Below, in pieces: positions 1 to 5,927 of a stretch of 6,141 bases of DNA (position 1 is its first letter; the number at the start of each line of letters is the position of its first letter). The stretch is from an uncultured Clostridia bacterium (GTDB lineage: Bacteria; Bacillota; Clostridia; TANB77; CAG-508), in the NCBI GenBank assembly GCA_944386315.1, contig CALXAS010000082.1, forward strand, positions 1 through 6,141. Reading direction: 5' to 3'. The position numbers were made by a program, and so were the translations under genes. The notes beneath the pieces were generated by a model. The model saw nothing but the letters and a program-made list of their open reading frames with translations. It was not told where the DNA came from and did not search any database.

Positions 1-65
1 TTTTTTTGAAAATAAACAGTTTAAGTATTGAGAAACAAAAATCTAACTGTCTAAATTAGAATCAA

Positions 66-366
66 CCAGAAGGAATATCCATGGCAGTGCCAATGAAAAA
101 TGGTGGTATGCCAGCAGCCAAAGTCATTTTTTATGTGATACTATCTGGAATAACCACCGGAATAGGAGCATTTTTTGGAGCAATTGTAGGAGGAATTTCC
201 AAAGAGATAATTGCTTTATGTTTGAGTTTTGCAGCAGGTGCAATGCTGTACATTGTCTCTCGGAGAACTAATACCAGAATCTAATCAATTATATAAAGGA
301 AGAATGACAGCCGTAGGAAATATTCTAGGCTTTCTAATAGGAATGGTAGCTATGTCATTATCATAA
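66..366 (+). pseudogene. ZIP-family metal transporter, 3' remnant with frameshift
   Basis: This is the C-terminal part of a ZIP (GufA/ZupT-type) divalent metal (zinc) transporter of the cytoplasmic membrane. Homology starts at PEGISMAVPM (from position 66), which matches the transmembrane-4 metal-binding motif HNxPEG, but the preceding His is absent. Two hydrophobic, glycine-rich helices follow. The first frame then runs off into VSRRTNTRI and stops at 284. Skipping one base near 257-263 (for example c261) restores GELIPES, the transmembrane-5 motif, and a final helix (AVGNILGFLIGMVAMSLS) ending at the TAA at 364-366. An in-frame TAG lies at 57-59, and the sequence before it does not look like a ZIP protein, so about the first half of the usual 250-270 residues is missing. 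The ATG at 81 is probably an internal Met, because no Shine-Dalgarno precedes it. Most likely a decayed gene; a sequencing error could explain the frameshift but not the lost 5' part. Confidence 0.72.
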
Positions 367-481
367 TAGCTAAGAAAATAAAAAGATTATCATTGTCAAA
401 AAGAAATAGAAAGTTTGAAAAAAATATAGCTATTTATAACAAAAAATGATAGAATAAAACAAAAAAAGAGAGGAAAAACAA

Positions 482-959
482 ATGAAAGTAATGTTTGTAT
501 GTACAGGAAATATATGTAGAAGTGCCATGGCAGAGGGCATATTTCATAAAATTGTAAAAGATCATCGGAAAAGAGAATAAAATACAAGTATATTCTTGCG
601 GAACTTATGCAGATACAGGAGACTTTGCAACAGAAGAAGCCGTAAGTGCTGTACAAAAATATGGGGTAGATATTACTGGCCATAGAGCAACCAATGTAAG
701 AGAAGCAAACGTAGAAAAAATGGATTTTGTTTTTTGCGCTACCTATCGCCATAAACAAATGATTCTTGCCTTATATCCTTTTATGGAGGGAAAAGTATAT
801 ACCATAAAAGAATATGCAAATGCAGGCAAAGAAAAAGGAATAGATATTGCAGATCCTTGGGGCTGTAGCTATGAGGTATATACAAGATGTGCCGAAGAAA
901 TAAAAGAAAATTTAGAAAAAATTTATGAACAAATGGAAGAAAAAGGCTTGACGAAATAG
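482..959 (+). pseudogene. Low-molecular-weight protein phosphatase (YwlE/LMW-PTP family), frameshifted
   Basis: A cytoplasmic phosphatase of the LMW-PTP fold, which removes phosphate from protein tyrosine or, in the YwlE branch, arginine. The ATG at 482 follows an AGAGAGG Shine-Dalgarno at 467-473. The P-loop CTGNICRS (C7, R13, S14) is read at once, but this frame stops after DHRKRE. Removing one base near 566-575 (for example in atcggaaaag) joins it to IQVYSCGTYADTGDFATEEA and on to the end at 959. The corrected protein is 158 aa, normal for the family. The general-acid motif is ADPWG (Asp codon 852-854). The C-terminal half resembles Bacillus YwlE (RHKQ, VYTIKEY), but residue 11 is Ile where YwlE has Thr, as in tyrosine phosphatases. 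Every catalytic residue survives, so an assembly error or very recent inactivation is likely. The ATG at 720 is internal and not a separate gene start. Confidence 0.82.
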
Positions 960-976
960 AAAAAATAAGATACAAT
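948..976 (+). promoter_or_regulatory. Sigma-A-type promoter for the PcrA helicase gene
   Basis: The -35 box TTGACG (948-953) and -10 box TACAAT (971-976) are separated by 17 bp, close to the vegetative consensus. The -35 lies inside the last codons of the phosphatase gene and the -10 just after its stop, so the helicase can be transcribed independently. The expected transcript start is near 983, giving a leader of about 30 nt. Confidence 0.6.
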
Positions 977-1013
977 AGAAAACGAACAAAAATTTGCTTT
1001 AAAAGGAGAAATC

Positions 1014-3338
1014 ATGTCAGAGTTAATAGATGGTTTAAATAATAAACAAAAAGAAGCGGTTATGGCTACACAAGGTCCATGCCTTGTAATTGCAGGAGCT
1101 GGTAGTGGAAAGACAAAAGTATTAACACACAAAATTGCTTATTTAATGGAACAAGAAAAAGTGTTACCATGGAATATTTTAGCGATTACTTTTACCAATA
1201 AAGCCGCTAATGAAATGAAAGAAAGAATTGAAACACTAGTGGGAGAGGCAGCCAAAGATATTTGGATGGGAACTTTCCATTCTATTTGTGTGCGTATATT
1301 AAGAAAGTTTATTGATAGAATTGGATTTGATAGTTCTTTTCTTATTTTTGATGCAAGCGACCAAAAAACATTGGTAAAAGAATGTTTAAAAGCTTTAAAT
1401 ATAGATGATAAATTATTTAACGAAAGAGGAGTACTTGCGGAAATTAGTAATGCTAAAAACGCCTTGTTAGAGCCAGAAACTTATAGTAGAAAGTATGCAG
1501 GAGACTATCGTAGAAGCAAAATAGCAGAAATTTATGCCTTATATCAAAAACGTTTAAAAGAAAATAATGCAGTAGATTTTGATGATATCATTAATCATAC
1601 AATTAAAATTTTATCAGAAAATCCAGACGTATTAGAATACTATACAGAAAAGTTCAAATATATTTTAGTGGATGAATATCAAGATACCAACAAAGCACAA
1701 TTTACCTTAGTAACAATACTTGCTTCTAAATATGGAAATATTACAGTAGTGGGAGATAACGACCAAGGAATTTATAGCTTTAGGGGAGCAGATATTTCTA
1801 ATATTTTAAACTTTGAAAAAGATTTTCCAGGAACTAAAATTGTAAAATTAGAGCAAAATTATCGTTGTACAGGAAATATTTTAAAAGCTGCTAACAGTGT
1901 CATTAAACATAATGAGACAAAATATGATAAAAAACTTTGGACAGAAAATGGGGAAGGAACCTTGCCACAGATTTATCAAGGTGAAGATGAGTATGATGAG
2001 GCAAGATTCGTAGTAGAGGAAATTCGTCACTTAAAAAGAGAAGAATTAGATCATTATTCCGATTTCGCTATTCTTTATCGTATGAACTCGCAATCCAGAG
2101 CGTTAGAAGATATTTTAAGAAGAGAGGATATTCCTTATAAAATAGTAGGAGGATTAAAATTCTACGAAAGAAAGGAAATTAAAGATGCTATCAGTTATTT
2201 ACGATTAATAGCAAATCCATCGGATAATATTTCCTTAAAAAGAATTATCAATGAGCCAAAGAGGGGAATAGGAAAAACAAGTTTAGACCATATACAAGAA
2301 ATTGCAGAAAATCAAGGAATTTCTATGTATGAAGTAATTAAACATGCAGATGATTTTGGACAACCTAGGGTATATGCGAATGCAAAAGAATTTATCGACA
2401 CGATAGAAACCTTAAGAAGCCAAAAAGAAGAAATCAAAATTTCCGATTTATTAAAAGAGACATTAAATAAAACAGGTTACACAAGAGCACTAGAGCAAGA
2501 AAATACCATAGAGGCAGAAAGTAGAATACAAAACTTAGAAGAGTTGGTAACCGTAGCAGTAGAGTTTGAAGAAGAATTTGCAGAAAATGGGTTATCAGAC
2601 TTCCTAGAAAGCATTAGTTTATCTTCTGATATAGACAATTTAGAAGACCAAGAAGATAGTGTTACTTTAATGACCTTGCATAGTGCAAAAGGTTTAGAGT
2701 TCCCTGTCGTATTTTTGGTAGGAATGGAAGAGGGAATTTTCCCGGGCTATCAATCCGTAGGAGAACCAAAAGAACTAGAAGAGGAAAGACGTTTGTTTTA
2801 TGTAGGAATTACAAGAGCAAAACAACATTTATATCTAACATGTGCAAAAAGAAGAACCATTTTTGGCTCTACGAGTTATAATGCCGTTTCTAGATTTGTA
2901 AAAGAAATACCAGAAGAATTACTAGATGGCTATGAGCAAATGAAAGAAAATGGGGGACAAGAAGAGTTTGAAGATAGTAGTTTTGGATGGTCTTACGGAA
3001 AAAATTATGCAGGAAAAGTAAAAACATATAAATTTGATGAAGCAGTAGGAGTAAAAACAGCAGCAAGCTCTATTGCAACAGTGCAAAAACAAACAACACA
3101 GAGCACTTTTGCCTTTAGAACAGCAGAAAGCTTTTTGCAAAATTTGAATGCCAATAAAAAAACGGTGGATATTACAAATTATAAAGAAGGACAAAGAGTA
3201 TACCATAAAAAATTCGGAGAAGGAACTATCAGTAGCATAGAGCCAGAAGGAGATGATGCAAAAGTAGATATTTCTTTTGACAAAGTAGGACATAAACGTT
3301 TAATGGCAAAATTTGCTGGATTAGAAATACTAGAATAA
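1014..3338 (+). CDS. pcrA: ATP-dependent DNA helicase PcrA (UvrD/Rep family, SF1A)
   Basis: A 774-aa 3'-to-5' DNA helicase/translocase acting in nucleotide excision repair, rolling-circle replication and removal of RNA polymerase or RecA from DNA. The helicase motifs are complete: Q motif NNKQKEAV (9-16), Walker A AGAGSGKT (27-34, K33), Ia ITFTNKAANEMK (58-69), Ib GTFHSICVR, II VDEYQD (219-224), III VVGDNDQGIYSFRGAD (245-260), IV LEQNYR (279-284), V LMTLHSAKGLEF (552-563) and VI EERRLFYVGITRAK (590-603). A polar, low-complexity linker follows. The end (about 723-774, GQRVYHKKFGEGTI) is the Tudor-like C-terminal domain that in PcrA/UvrD contacts RNA polymerase. This tail and the length separate it from Rep and from AddA. 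The start is set by AAAAGGAG at 1001-1008, 5 nt before the ATG. It has its own promoter and terminator, so it is probably monocistronic. Motif III has Gly where most PcrA proteins have Ser, probably lineage variation. Confidence 0.95.
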   Translation: MSELIDGLNNKQKEAVMATQGPCLVIAGAGSGKTKVLTHKIAYLMEQEKVLPWNILAITFTNKAANEMKERIETLVGEAAKDIWMGTFHSICVRILRKFIDRIGFDSSFLIFDASDQKTLVKECLKALNIDDKLFNERGVLAEISNAKNALLEPETYSRKYAGDYRRSKIAEIYALYQKRLKENNAVDFDDIINHTIKILSENPDVLEYYTEKFKYILVDEYQDTNKAQFTLVTILASKYGNITVVGDNDQGIYSFRGADISNILNFEKDFPGTKIVKLEQNYRCTGNILKAANSVIKHNETKYDKKLWTENGEGTLPQIYQGEDEYDEARFVVEEIRHLKREELDHYSDFAILYRMNSQSRALEDILRREDIPYKIVGGLKFYERKEIKDAISYLRLIANPSDNISLKRIINEPKRGIGKTSLDHIQEIAENQGISMYEVIKHADDFGQPRVYANAKEFIDTIETLRSQKEEIKISDLLKETLNKTGYTRALEQENTIEAESRIQNLEELVTVAVEFEEEFAENGLSDFLESISLSSDIDNLEDQEDSVTLMTLHSAKGLEFPVVFLVGMEEGIFPGYQSVGEPKELEEERRLFYVGITRAKQHLYLTCAKRRTIFGSTSYNAVSRFVKEIPEELLDGYEQMKENGGQEEFEDSSFGWSYGKNYAGKVKTYKFDEAVGVKTAASSIATVQKQTTQSTFAFRTAESFLQNLNANKKTVDITNYKEGQRVYHKKFGEGTISSIEPEGDDAKVDISFDKVGHKRLMAKFAGLEILE

Positions 3339-3353
3339 GAAAATAATAGAAGA

Positions 3354-3392
3354 AAAATAAAGATAGTAAAATATAACTGTCTTTATTTTTTT
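3354..3392 (+). terminator. Intrinsic terminator of the PcrA gene
   Basis: The arms AAAATAAAGATAGT (3354-3367) and ACTGTCTTTATTTT (3376-3389) form a 14-bp stem with one G-T wobble and an 8-nt loop. The 3' arm runs into a T-rich tract ending at 3392. It begins 15 nt after the pcrA stop codon. Confidence 0.8.
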
Positions 3393-3405
3393 GTTCACAA
3401 AAAAA

Positions 3406-3434
3406 GTATAAAACAAGAAAAAACGACCATAATA
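3406..3434 (+). promoter_or_regulatory. Putative sporulation-sigma promoter for the coat protein operon
   Basis: GTATA (3406-3410) and CATAATA (3428-3434), 17 bp apart, resemble the -35 (GyaTA / gnATR) and -10 (CATnnTA or CATAnnnT) elements used by sporulation sigma factors. The spacing and CATnnTA fit sigma-G/sigma-F best. The ATA...CATA pair is also compatible with sigma-E, which would be expected for mother-cell coat genes. No good sigma-A promoter is visible between the pcrA terminator and the first coat gene. The match is by eye and in very AT-rich DNA, so the sigma factor is unresolved. Confidence 0.35.
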
Positions 3435-3465
3435 AAAATAAAATGAAAAGAAAGGAAGGATAAAA

Positions 3466-3654
3466 ATGGCAAATTTAACACAAGTAGAATTACAAAATTT
3501 AAGACATCTTATAGGAGCGCATGAGACATCTTATCAAAAATTAAATACTTATGCATCCCAAGCAGTAGATCCACAAATTAAGCAGATGTTCACAAAATCA
3601 GCGCAAGATGCCTTAAATGCAAAACAAAAGTTAATGACATTTTTAAATAATTAA
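3466..3654 (+). CDS. Small CotF-like spore coat protein
   Basis: A 62-aa soluble, probably all-helical protein with no signal peptide or membrane segment. It begins MANLTQVELQNLRHLIGAHE and ends in a Gln/Lys-rich amphipathic helix (DALNAKQKLMTFLNN). Small proteins of this type are found beside CotF-family coat genes in many Clostridia and carry a spore coat or coat-associated annotation. The assignment rests on that resemblance and on the next gene, which is a clearer family member. The start is set by GGAAGGA at 3454-3460, 5 nt upstream. The gene sits between the pcrA terminator and a second coat gene 69 bp downstream, with no terminator between them, so the two should share a transcript and be expressed during sporulation. 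No catalytic residues are visible, so a structural role is inferred. The exact partner and coat layer cannot be told from the sequence. Confidence 0.65.
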   Translation: MANLTQVELQNLRHLIGAHETSYQKLNTYASQAVDPQIKQMFTKSAQDALNAKQKLMTFLNN

Positions 3655-3670
3655 AAAGAAACGAAAATAG

Positions 3671-3700
3671 GCTTTCGTGAATAAAAATAGACGCGAAGGC
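3671..3700 (+). other. Intercistronic hairpin between the two coat genes
   Basis: GCTTTCGTG (3671-3679) pairs with CGCGAAGGC (3692-3700) over 9 bp, including two G-T wobbles, around a 12-nt A-rich loop. No T tract follows, so it is not a normal intrinsic terminator. It lies just upstream of the Shine-Dalgarno of the second gene and could act in mRNA processing or stability, or tune the ratio of the two proteins. Confidence 0.5.
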
Positions 3701-3723
3701 AAAGAAAGGAATGAACAATAATT

Positions 3724-3969
3724 ATGGATGAAAAGACAATGGTGAATGATATTTTAGCAAGCGTAAAAGCAAGCTTAACTACTTATCAAGGAGTTATTTC
3801 AGAAGCAGAAAATATGCAGTTAAGACAAACCATACAGCAAATGAGAAACGGAGACGAAAGTTTTCAATATGAATTATTTAAAGTAGCACAAAATAAAGGT
3901 TACTATAAACCGGCAGCACCGGCAACTGTTACGGAAATACAAACTGTAAAAAACGAATTGCAACAATAA
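3724..3969 (+). CDS. Spore coat protein, CotF family
   Basis: An 81-aa helical protein matching the short clostridial members of the CotF family (Coat F domain): an acidic start MDEKTMVNDILASVKASL, a central helix with LRQTIQQMRNGDESFQYELF, then the hallmark KGYYKPA and a C-terminal amphipathic helix. These proteins are built into the spore coat during sporulation and have no known enzymatic activity. The start follows AAAGGA (3705-3710) with a long 13-nt gap. The ATG at 3711 is in another frame and reads only six codons, so 3724 is preferred because its N-terminus matches the family. It is the second gene of a two-gene operon with the 62-aa protein upstream, and a terminator follows 16 nt after the stop. 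Both products are small helical coat-type proteins, so they may assemble together; that is inference. Confidence 0.85.
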   Translation: MDEKTMVNDILASVKASLTTYQGVISEAENMQLRQTIQQMRNGDESFQYELFKVAQNKGYYKPAAPATVTEIQTVKNELQQ

Positions 3970-3984
3970 CTTCTATAGAGAAAA

Positions 3985-4027
3985 AAGAAATAGTAGATAT
4001 CCAAATATTATCTGCTATTTTTTCTTT
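3985..4027 (+). terminator. Intrinsic terminator of the coat operon
   Basis: AAGAAATAGTAGATA (3985-3999) pairs with TATCTGCTATTTTTT (4009-4023), a 15-bp stem with two G-T wobbles, around a 9-nt loop. The 3' arm ends in a T-rich run continuing to 4027. It closes the coat operon before the M23 peptidase gene. Confidence 0.75.
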
Positions 4028-4076
4028 GTGCATAGCAAGTCTAATACATATTTAAGGAAAAGTAAGCATTTTTTTG

Positions 4077-4101
4077 AAAAACGGAGAAAAACGGAGAAAA
4101 A
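4077..4101 (+). repeat. Short tandem repeat, 10-bp unit ACGGAGAAAA
   Basis: The decamer ACGGAGAAAA occurs twice head to tail (4081-4090 and 4091-4100), preceded by a partial copy (GAAAA at 4076-4080). It lies in the leader between the coat operon terminator and the peptidase promoter. Each unit contains a Shine-Dalgarno-like GGAG, but no start codon opens a useful frame nearby. It is probably replication slippage in AT-rich DNA, though a tandem protein-binding site upstream of the promoter is possible. Confidence 0.6.
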
Positions 4102-4166
4102 GTTAGTAAAAAGAAGTGAGGTAAAAGAAAATAAAAAAAATCGAAAAATTTAAAACAAAATAAGTC

Positions 4167-4195
4167 TTGTAAAAAAAAGAAAACTCATATACAAT
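4167..4195 (+). promoter_or_regulatory. Sigma-A-type promoter for the M23 peptidase gene
   Basis: The -35 box TTGTAA (4167-4172) and -10 box TACAAT (4190-4195) are 17 bp apart and 38 bp before the start codon. The -10 neighbourhood, CATATACAAT, also resembles a sigma-E -10 (CATACAAT), so a sporulation-specific start cannot be excluded. Confidence 0.5.
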
Positions 4196-4232
4196 AAACA
4201 AAACAAAAGGAAGGTAAGGAGTTTTAAATAGT

Positions 4233-5240
4233 ATGAAAAAAACTTTAGCCCATTTTAGAACATGGTTTAAATTTTTACTATTAGCTACATTGGCAGCTTT
4301 TTTTATTGTAGGAGCAATCACTTTTTTTTATAAACCAGTTTATAGTGTTACGTTAGGAGATGAACTAATTGGCTATAGCGAAAACAAAAGTGCTTTGCAA
4401 GAAAGAATTAACCAGTACATAGAAAAGGGAAATGGAGAAAATGTAGCCTTTGTAGAGATAGGAGAATTACCAGAATACAAATTATGTTTTTCTAAAAAGG
4501 ATATTGTAACAAATGATGAAGAAATTTTTAACAAAGTAATCGAACAAGGAACCACTTACTATAAATATTATGCGATTACAGTAGATAGTGAAGAGAAATA
4601 TTATGTATCATCATTTGAAGAAGCAGAACAAGTTATTAATGATTTAAAAGAAAAAAATAGTAGTAATAAAGATAGGTTAGGTATGTTAGAAAAATATGAA
4701 GTAGAATTAAAAGAATTTACCAGTGTAGAGACATGCGTAGCATCTTTATATGAAAAACCAGTAGTAAAAACAAGAACAACTACTACGAAAAAATCAAGTG
4801 GAAGTTCTTCTGCAGGAATTTATGCAACAGGTTCTAATACAACAACAGCAAAAGTAAATATAGGAATTAGTTTCATAAGACCAACTTCTGGGGTATTAAC
4901 TTCTCGTTACGGTGCACGTTGGGGTAGAGGTCATGCTGGAATAGATATAGGCGCAGCAAGAGGAACACCGATTAAAGCAGCGGCTAGTGGAACAGTAACT
5001 TATTCACAATATGGTTATAATGGAGGATATGGAAATTATCTTATTATATCTCATGGAAATGGAGTGCAAACCGTTTATGGACATTGCAACACATTAATAG
5101 CAACAACAGGACAAAAAGTATCACAAGGTCAAACAATTGCTACAGTAGGAAATACAGGAAATTCTACAGGAAACCACTTGCATTTTGAAGTAAGGGTAAA
5201 TGGAGTAACACAAAACCCATTAAACTATGTTTCTTACTAG
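4233..5240 (+). CDS. Membrane-anchored M23 peptidoglycan endopeptidase (LytM/SpoIIQ-like)
   Basis: A 335-aa zinc metallopeptidase predicted to cleave peptide cross-bridges of peptidoglycan outside the membrane. A short basic N-terminus leads into one transmembrane segment (about 12-32, FKFLLLATLAAFFIVGAI), probably an uncleaved anchor. A stalk follows (about 36-175) with two similar units, SVTLGDELIGYSENKSALQE and AITVDSEEKYYVSSFEEAEQ, then a Ser/Thr/Lys-rich linker (179-207). The C-terminal M23 domain (about 215-332) has the full active site: HAGID (H234, D238), SHGNG (H274), YGHC (H284) and HLHFE (H315, H317). By LytM analogy H234, D238 and H317 bind zinc, so it should be active. The start follows AAGGAG at 4216-4221, 11 nt upstream. 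Its position next to coat genes and its architecture recall clostridial SpoIIQ, which partners SpoIIIAH at engulfment. However, a vegetative-type promoter precedes it, so a housekeeping hydrolase is equally possible. Confidence 0.88.
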   Translation: MKKTLAHFRTWFKFLLLATLAAFFIVGAITFFYKPVYSVTLGDELIGYSENKSALQERINQYIEKGNGENVAFVEIGELPEYKLCFSKKDIVTNDEEIFNKVIEQGTTYYKYYAITVDSEEKYYVSSFEEAEQVINDLKEKNSSNKDRLGMLEKYEVELKEFTSVETCVASLYEKPVVKTRTTTTKKSSGSSSAGIYATGSNTTTAKVNIGISFIRPTSGVLTSRYGARWGRGHAGIDIGAARGTPIKAAASGTVTYSQYGYNGGYGNYLIISHGNGVQTVYGHCNTLIATTGQKVSQGQTIATVGNTGNSTGNHLHFEVRVNGVTQNPLNYVSY

Positions 5241-5242
5241 AG

Positions 5243-5267
5243 GATACTGCCTTTTTTAGGCAGTATC
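5243..5267. terminator. Perfect inverted repeat between convergent genes, possible bidirectional terminator
   Basis: GATACTGCCT (5243-5252) and AGGCAGTATC (5258-5267) are perfect 10-bp arms around a TTTTT loop. They sit in the 34-bp gap between the stop codons of the peptidase gene and the minus-strand MecA-like gene. Neither side has a proper T tract (the plus side has only acttcgttt), so termination efficiency is uncertain, but position and stability support a shared transcription end. Confidence 0.6.
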
Positions 5268-5274
5268 ACTTCGT

Positions 5275-5895
5275 TTAAGCACCTTTTATGTATTTTTTTA
5301 TCCCAGCTTGTTTCAAAAGAATTTCTCCACATTCCGTTAGTTTAGAAAGAAACAAAGGAGAACAAGAAACATGGCTAGCAAATTCCGTAATAGTAGTAAA
5401 GAAAATCTTTAAAGAATCATTTTCTAAAGGAATATCATCTAAAACAAAATAAAAAGCATTTTTATATTCATAAACTACCATAGACTTAGCAAGTTTATCT
5501 AAAGGTAATTTTAGATTTTTAGCATATTCCATAAAAGAGAAAAAATCCTCTAAACTGTAAAAACAGTAAACTACTAAGGAATTATCGAAAGTAGGACTTT
5601 TCCTTTTAATTCTTACTTTCTTTTTAAGCGGACTTCTTTCTGCCACTTCTGGCAAACTTCTAGTAACTGTTACAATAAAATCACCCTCAGACATAGCAAG
5701 TGCCTCAATGCGAATACGGTAATCTTTTGTAACAAAACCAATTTGCTTTTCTGCTTCATCTAACATATCAAAAAATAAATCTTGAGAATCTAAAGAACTA
5801 GACATGAAAGAATGAAAATCAATATGTTTTGCTTCTAAATCCTGATGACTTAGGGTAATTCTAATTTTATTTTCATTAATTTTTTCAAAACGCAT
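5275..5895 (-). CDS. mecA: MecA-like adaptor protein for ClpC
   Basis: A 206-aa cytoplasmic adaptor of the MecA/YpbH family. In Bacillus, MecA delivers substrates such as ComK and aggregated proteins to ClpC and promotes assembly of the ClpC hexamer, giving ClpCP proteolysis. The N-terminus MRFEKINENKIRITLSHQDL is the family's substrate-binding domain (about 1-82), ending at DFIVTVTRS. A short, strongly basic linker (about 88-104, KKKVRIKRK) leads to the ClpC-binding C-terminal domain (about 105-203), with SLEDFFSFMEYAKNL and YKNAFYFVLDD. The length is close to the 218 aa of Bacillus MecA. The start is fixed by AAGGAGG, 7 nt before the ATG on the minus strand. It is transcribed alone, toward the M23 gene. 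Clostridial members lack the ComK context, so a general protein-quality-control role is more likely than competence control. The gene name follows family usage only; mecA here is unrelated to methicillin resistance. Confidence 0.88.
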   Translation of the reverse strand: MRFEKINENKIRITLSHQDLEAKHIDFHSFMSSSLDSQDLFFDMLDEAEKQIGFVTKDYRIRIEALAMSEGDFIVTVTRSLPEVAERSPLKKKVRIKRKSPTFDNSLVVYCFYSLEDFFSFMEYAKNLKLPLDKLAKSMVVYEYKNAFYFVLDDIPLENDSLKIFFTTITEFASHVSCSPLFLSKLTECGEILLKQAGIKKYIKGA

Positions 5896-5902
5896 GGGAA
5901 AA

Positions 5903-5909
5903 CCTCCTT
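5903..5909 (-). promoter_or_regulatory. Strong Shine-Dalgarno of the MecA-like gene
   Basis: AAGGAGG read on the minus strand, 7 nt before the ATG, is a near-perfect match to the 16S rRNA 3' end and the strongest in the window. It decides the start and suggests efficient translation. Confidence 0.85.
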
Positions 5910-5927
5910 ATGTGGTTTGCTAAATTT

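Noticed and set aside
81..284. A stand-alone 67-aa small membrane protein
   Set aside because: The sequence continues ZIP motifs upstream of the ATG (PEGIS) and, after a one-base shift, downstream (GELIPES). There is no Shine-Dalgarno before 81.
560..585. Programmed ribosomal frameshifting in the phosphatase
   Set aside because: No classical slippery heptamer, downstream pseudoknot or stimulatory Shine-Dalgarno is evident, and a second unrelated gene nearby has a similar lesion. An indel is simpler.
396..758. Minus-strand frame of 120 codons opposite the phosphatase
   Set aside because: Its Phe/Ser/Ile/Tyr/Cys-rich product is the typical antisense reading of an A-rich gene, and it has no family resemblance.
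720..959. A separate 79-aa gene beginning at the ATG at 720
   Set aside because: The same frame is open and family-like well upstream of 720 (SCGTYADTGD), and no ribosome binding site precedes the ATG. It is the 3' part of the phosphatase.
1755..1772. DNDQGIY in helicase motif III as a functional defect
   Set aside because: The residues that contact ATP and DNA (Asp-Gln and RGAD) are kept. The Ser-to-Gly change looks like lineage variation.
2922..3293. Minus-strand frame of 123 codons opposite the PcrA C-terminus
   Set aside because: It is rich in Cys, Phe and Ser and lies wholly inside a convincing gene; it is an antisense shadow.
4077..4101. The decamer repeat as a CRISPR array
   Set aside because: There are only two short units with no spacers between them.
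4103..4321. Minus-strand frame of 72 codons over the peptidase leader
   Set aside because: It covers the promoter and the anchor of the M23 gene. Its Phe-rich product is explained by A-rich plus-strand DNA.
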